Source: Clostridia bacterium
GTDB taxonomy: Bacteria; Bacillota; Clostridia; Oscillospirales; Acutalibacteraceae
Assembly (NCBI GenBank): GCA_900766945.1
Contig: CAAFXD010000090.1
Span: 1 to 8,150, forward strand
Direction of reading: 5' to 3'
DNA: 8,150 nucleotides
Shown piece after piece: positions 6,103 through 8,150 of this stretch. Position 1 is the first letter of the stretch. The number at the start of each line of letters is the position of its first letter. The notes beneath the pieces are model-generated. The model was not told where the DNA came from and did no database searches. It saw only the letters and a list, made by a program, of their open reading frames with translations. The position numbers and the translations under genes were made by a program.

Positions 6103-6113
6103 ACATTTGTTTG
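6100..6113 (-). promoter_or_regulatory. SOS (LexA) box, upstream copy
   Basis: On the minus strand CAAACAAATGTTTG matches the Firmicute LexA consensus CGAACRNRYGTTYG at 13 of 14 positions. The symmetry extends to 16 bases, as GCAAAC and GTTTGC around a 4-base centre (6099-6114). It overlaps the lexA -35 box. Confidence 0.8.
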
Positions 6114-6216
6114 CTTTTTTTGAAAAAATTTTTTAAATTTACAAATTATTTTTCTTTTTTTGCAAAATATGACGAATTTTTCAACAGATGTTAACAATTT
6201 ATTCATATTTTATCAG

Positions 6217-6222
6217 TATAGT
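6217..6222 (+). promoter_or_regulatory. Possible -10 box for the structured RNA
   Basis: TATAGT would place the transcription start at about 6229-6230, exactly where the first helix of the downstream RNA begins. The best -35-like sequence, TTAACA (6191-6196), is 20 bases away, which is long, so the promoter is only moderately supported. Confidence 0.45.
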
Positions 6223-6229
6223 AATATCT

Positions 6230-6345
6230 GTACTCGACAGGAAGGGTGCCGCAACCCATCCGACGGAGTACTTTATACCCCCTCCTCAAGCAACCCCTCA
6301 ATTAGGGAAAGCCCCGGTACCGCAACCGGGGCTTTTCCTATTTTT
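6230..6345 (+). ncRNA. Candidate structured small RNA or leader ending in a terminator, unclassified
   Basis: Three consecutive hairpins occur in a gene-free stretch. Hairpin 1 is built outward-in from GTACTC (6230-6235) with GAGTAC (6266-6271); a symmetric internal loop GACA/GACG; GGA (6240-6242) with TCC (6259-6261); an A/A mismatch; GGGT (6244-6247) with ACCC (6254-6257); and a 6-base loop GCCGCA. Hairpin 2 is CCCT (6295-6298) with AGGG (6304-6307). Hairpin 3 is the terminator stem at 6308-6335 with loop ACCGCA. Hairpins 1 and 3 share the capping segment GGT-R-CCGCAACC-like in loop and closing pairs. A -10 box at 6217-6222 would start the RNA at the base of hairpin 1, for a transcript of about 110-115 bases. 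I could not match it to a riboswitch, T-box, SRP RNA or ribozyme consensus that I know. gdhA downstream has its own promoter, so this may be a free small RNA rather than its leader. Confidence 0.55.
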
Positions 6346-6347
6346 TT
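6308..6347 (+). terminator. Rho-independent terminator of the structured RNA
   Basis: AAAGCCCCGGT (6308-6318) pairs perfectly with ACCGGGGCTTT (6325-6335) around ACCGCA, followed by TTTTCCTATTTTTTT. It is strong and directional (plus strand only) and lies 265 bases before gdhA with no ORF in front of it. Confidence 0.88.
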
Positions 6348-6420
6348 GTTCCTTCGGCACGGCAGTCTGTCGGATTTTGCAAGTTTTCATAAGCGGTGAG
6401 CCACAATTCACACAAGCGCG

Positions 6421-6486
6421 TGCATATTTTTTTGCCGAAAAAAGGCGTGTTCGCTTCGTTTCTGTGATTTTTCACAAAAATATGCA
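6421..6486. repeat. Inverted repeat region upstream of gdhA promoter
   Basis: TGCATATTTTT (6421-6431) and AAAAATATGCA (6476-6486) are perfect 11-base inverted arms around 44 bases. Inside lie a small hairpin (GCC...GGC, about 6434-6445) and TGTGA-TTTT-TCACA (6463-6476), a dyad with a 4-base centre. The block ends 32 bases before the gdhA -35 box, where an activator or repressor could act. The rest of 6348-6518 holds no supportable ORF; small frames there have no ribosome binding site. Confidence 0.4.
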
Positions 6487-6518
6487 TATCCTAAAAATGA
6501 ATTTTTACAACGCGGCAC

Positions 6519-6547
6519 TTGCATTTTTCACTTTATCGTAGTAAAAT
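6519..6547 (+). promoter_or_regulatory. Promoter of gdhA
   Basis: TTGCAT (6519-6524) and TAAAAT (6542-6547) are spaced by 17 bases, predicting a start near 6554 and a leader of about 60 bases. It lies downstream of the terminator at 6308-6347, so gdhA need not depend on the upstream RNA. Confidence 0.72.
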
Positions 6548-6612
6548 AGCAAAGCAATAAATTAAACTGGTGTATTTCCATACGAAAGCACACGCAAAAA
6601 GGAGAAAAAACA

Positions 6613-7944
6613 ATGAGTTATGTCAGCGAGGTTCTGGAAAGAACCACAACCCGTTACAGCTATCAGCCGGAATTCTGTCAGGCGGTTACCGAGGTGCTCA
6701 ATTCGATTGCCCCCGCTGTGGACAGCAATCCGCAGTACCAGAAAGCCGCGCTTTTAGAGCGTTTGGTCGCCCCCGAAAAAGCAACCGTGTTCCGTGTGCC
6801 GTGGGTCGATGACAACGGTGTAGTGCATGTCAACCGCGGCTACCGCGTGCAGTTCAACAGCGCCATCGGGCCTTATAAGGGCGGCTTGCGCTTTCACCCG
6901 TCTGTGGATATGAGTATTATTAAGTTTTTAGGCTTTGAGCAGATTTTTAAAAACTCCTTGACGGGGCTTCCCATCGGCGGTGGTAAGGGCGGCGCGGACT
7001 TTGACCCCAAAGGCAAAAGTGACAACGAAGTGATGCGCTTCTGCCAAGGGTTTATGACCGAGCTTTACAAGGTGATCGGGCCGAACTCCGATGTGCCCGC
7101 AGGCGACATCGGCGTCGGCGGCAGAGAAATCGGCTATCTGTTCGGGCAATATAAAAAGATTACCGGCCGCCACGAGGGCGTTTTGACCGGCAAAGGGCTT
7201 TCTTACGGCGGGTCTTTGGCGCGCACCGAGGCAACCGGCTACGGCCTTGTGTATTTGACTGAGGAAATGCTCAAACAGCACGGCAATTCCATTGAGGGCA
7301 AAACCGTTGTCGTGTCGGGCTCGGGCAATGTGGCGATTTACGCGATTGAAAAGGCGCAGAAGCTCGGCGCAAAGGTGGTCACCGCCAGCGACTCCTCAGG
7401 CTATGTCTATGACGCAGACGGGATTGACTTGGAAATCCTCAAAAAGGTCAAGGAGCAGGAGCGTGCCCGTATCGTTAAATACACCGAATACAAGCCGACG
7501 GCAAAATTTGTGCCCGGCAAAAAGGTTTGGGAAGTGCCCTGCACCGTTGCCCTGCCGTGCGCCACACAGAACGAACTGGATTTGGACGCGGCGAAAACCT
7601 TGGTGCAAAACGGTTGTATCGCCGTGGCAGAGGGCGCAAATATGCCCTCCACCATTGAAGCAACCAATTGTTTCCTCGAAAACAAAATTCTTTTTGCCCC
7701 CGGCAAGGCGGCAAATGCCGGCGGCGTAGCGACCTCGGCACTCGAAATGAGCCAGAACAGCGCGCGCATCATCTGGACCTTTGAACAGGTCGACGAAAAG
7801 CTGAAAGACATTATGGAAAGCATTTATTACCATATGTCCACCGCGGCAAAGACCTATCATATGGAGGACAATTTCGTGGTCGGCGCCAATATCGCAGGGT
7901 TCCTGAAAGTTGCCGACGCGATGATGGCACAGGGGATTGTGTAA
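6613..7944 (+). CDS. gdhA: Glutamate dehydrogenase, probably NADP-specific
   Basis: A hexameric cytosolic enzyme converting 2-oxoglutarate plus ammonium to glutamate (reversible). Its 443 residues match the E. coli GdhA/Clostridium symbiosum size class. Seen: GPYKGGLRFHPSV at 86-98 with Lys89; Lys113 in FKNSLTG; PIGGGKGGADFDPKGKS at 120-136 with the catalytic Lys125; PAGDIGVGGREIGY at 162-175 with catalytic Asp165; GSGNVA at 236-241, the dinucleotide-binding turn. After the second strand of the Rossmann fold it reads TASDSSGYVYD (257-267), like the NADP-specific E. coli enzyme and unlike the SGPDGYIYD I recall for the NAD-specific C. symbiosum enzyme; this suggests a biosynthetic, NADPH-using role. 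Start is ATG 6613-6615, with GGAG 8 bases upstream. It has its own promoter at 6519-6547 and no neighbouring operon partner. No clear terminator follows within the next 100 bases. Confidence 0.95.
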   Translation: MSYVSEVLERTTTRYSYQPEFCQAVTEVLNSIAPAVDSNPQYQKAALLERLVAPEKATVFRVPWVDDNGVVHVNRGYRVQFNSAIGPYKGGLRFHPSVDMSIIKFLGFEQIFKNSLTGLPIGGGKGGADFDPKGKSDNEVMRFCQGFMTELYKVIGPNSDVPAGDIGVGGREIGYLFGQYKKITGRHEGVLTGKGLSYGGSLARTEATGYGLVYLTEEMLKQHGNSIEGKTVVVSGSGNVAIYAIEKAQKLGAKVVTASDSSGYVYDADGIDLEILKKVKEQERARIVKYTEYKPTAKFVPGKKVWEVPCTVALPCATQNELDLDAAKTLVQNGCIAVAEGANMPSTIEATNCFLENKILFAPGKAANAGGVATSALEMSQNSARIIWTFEQVDEKLKDIMESIYYHMSTAAKTYHMEDNFVVGANIAGFLKVADAMMAQGIV

Positions 7945-8056
7945 TTTGCCGGTTGGCGAAACGCAAATCCACCGAATCCGTTCATTCCGTGCGAGGCGAT
8001 AAATTGGGGTTTGTGGGGGTGAACGCATTGTGTTTTGTGCGTAGTGGCGGGTGATA

Positions 8057-8069
8057 CCCCTGTTAGGGG
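8057..8069. repeat. Short hairpin CCCCT-GTT-AGGGG
   Basis: A 5-bp perfect stem with a 3-base loop sits immediately upstream of the extended -10 box at 8077-8085, in the place of a -35 element. It may be part of the repeat at the window end or an operator. The rest of 7945-8056 shows no ORF or clear terminator. Confidence 0.4.
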
Positions 8070-8076
8070 AAATGTC

Positions 8077-8085
8077 TGTTATAAT
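8077..8085 (+). promoter_or_regulatory. Extended -10 promoter for a gene or element beyond the window
   Basis: TGTTATAAT contains an exact TATAAT (8080-8085) with the TGn extension. There is no recognisable -35 box. Transcription would begin near 8092, at the edge of the GC-rich palindrome. Confidence 0.5.
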
Positions 8086-8092
8086 AGAGTAG

Positions 8093-8150
8093 GGCGGGGG
8101 CTTGCCCCCGCCGTCAATTCACCTCAAATCCCGCGGCGGGGGCAAGCCCC
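8093..8150. repeat. Pair of GC-rich palindromes, REP-like intergenic repeat (cut by window end)
   Basis: GGCGGGGGC-TT-GCCCCCGCC (8093-8112) is a perfect palindromic hairpin. After 22 bases the same arm recurs as GGCGGGGGC-AA-GCCCC at 8135-8150, running off the window end. The two copies are related as reverse complements of one another as well as each being self-complementary. This resembles the dispersed GC-rich palindromic repeats found between genes in many Firmicute genomes. On the left copy there is no T-tract, so it is not an ordinary terminator. Confidence 0.65.

Noticed and set aside
6236..6257. Tip of a small SRP RNA, because of ACAGGAAGG
   Set aside because: The conserved GGAA-capped helix with its asymmetric loop and AGCAGCC segment is absent; GGA here pairs with TCC in a different fold.
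6230..6347. T-box leader, because of GAAGGGTGCCGC and a following terminator with GGTACCGC
   Set aside because: The canonical T-box AGGGTGGNACCGCG is not matched, there is no stem I/specifier structure upstream, and the downstream gene (gdhA) is not a typical T-box target and has its own promoter.
6463..6476. CRP or Rex binding site TGTGA-TTTT-TCACA
   Set aside because: The centre is 4 bases rather than the 6 required by both consensus sites, so no specific regulator is claimed.
6160..6541. Plus-strand ORFs of 79 and 117 residues in the lexA-gdhA gap
   Set aside because: They read through the terminator at 6308-6347, lack ribosome binding sites and show no protein-like pattern.
7475..8028. 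Minus-strand ORFs opposite gdhA (88, 138 and 210 residues)
   Set aside because: They are antisense shadows of the well-supported gdhA gene.

Overview
The window looks like chromosomal DNA of a low-to-middle GC Firmicute, most likely a gut Clostridia member of the Oscillospiraceae/Ruminococcaceae type. This is inferred from GGAG-type ribosome binding sites close to the starts, several TTG starts, strong TTGACA/TATAAT promoters, hairpin-plus-T-tract terminators, a LexA with Bacillus/Clostridium-type SOS boxes, and the gene families present. No mobile element, tRNA, rRNA or CRISPR array was seen.

Layout from left to right. Positions 2-220 are the 3' end of an M23 peptidase gene, closed by a terminator. 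A minus-strand block follows: a 42-codon small gene (426-554) with its own strong promoter, a 20-bp perfect palindrome over the -35 box and its own terminator, and upstream of it a 354-residue protein (763-1827) that resembles the two-lobed PRK06851-like ATPase family but has lost the P-loop. Diverging from that gene is fba (class II fructose-bisphosphate aldolase, 1968-2903) with a near-consensus promoter and a terminator. Next come murA (3182-4477) and a Thr/Ser-rich lipoprotein (4546-5334), separated by a terminator hairpin that ends just before the lipoprotein's ribosome binding site. A bidirectional terminator separates the lipoprotein from the convergent lexA (5391-5981, minus), whose promoter carries two SOS boxes 21 bp apart.

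The 630-base gap between lexA and gdhA is not empty. It holds the lexA control region, a compact structured RNA candidate (about 6230-6345) ending in a strong terminator, an inverted-repeat region, and a separate promoter for gdhA (6613-7944, probably NADP-dependent glutamate dehydrogenase). The right edge carries an extended -10 promoter and two GC-rich palindromes that look like a dispersed intergenic repeat, cut by the window end.

The genes are mostly independent single-gene units: glycolysis (fba), peptidoglycan synthesis and remodelling (murA, M23 peptidase), DNA-damage control (lexA) and ammonium assimilation (gdhA). I see no clearly new multi-gene system. The items most worth checking are the structured RNA at 6230-6345, the palindrome-controlled small gene at 426-616 and the P-loop-less ATPase-like protein.
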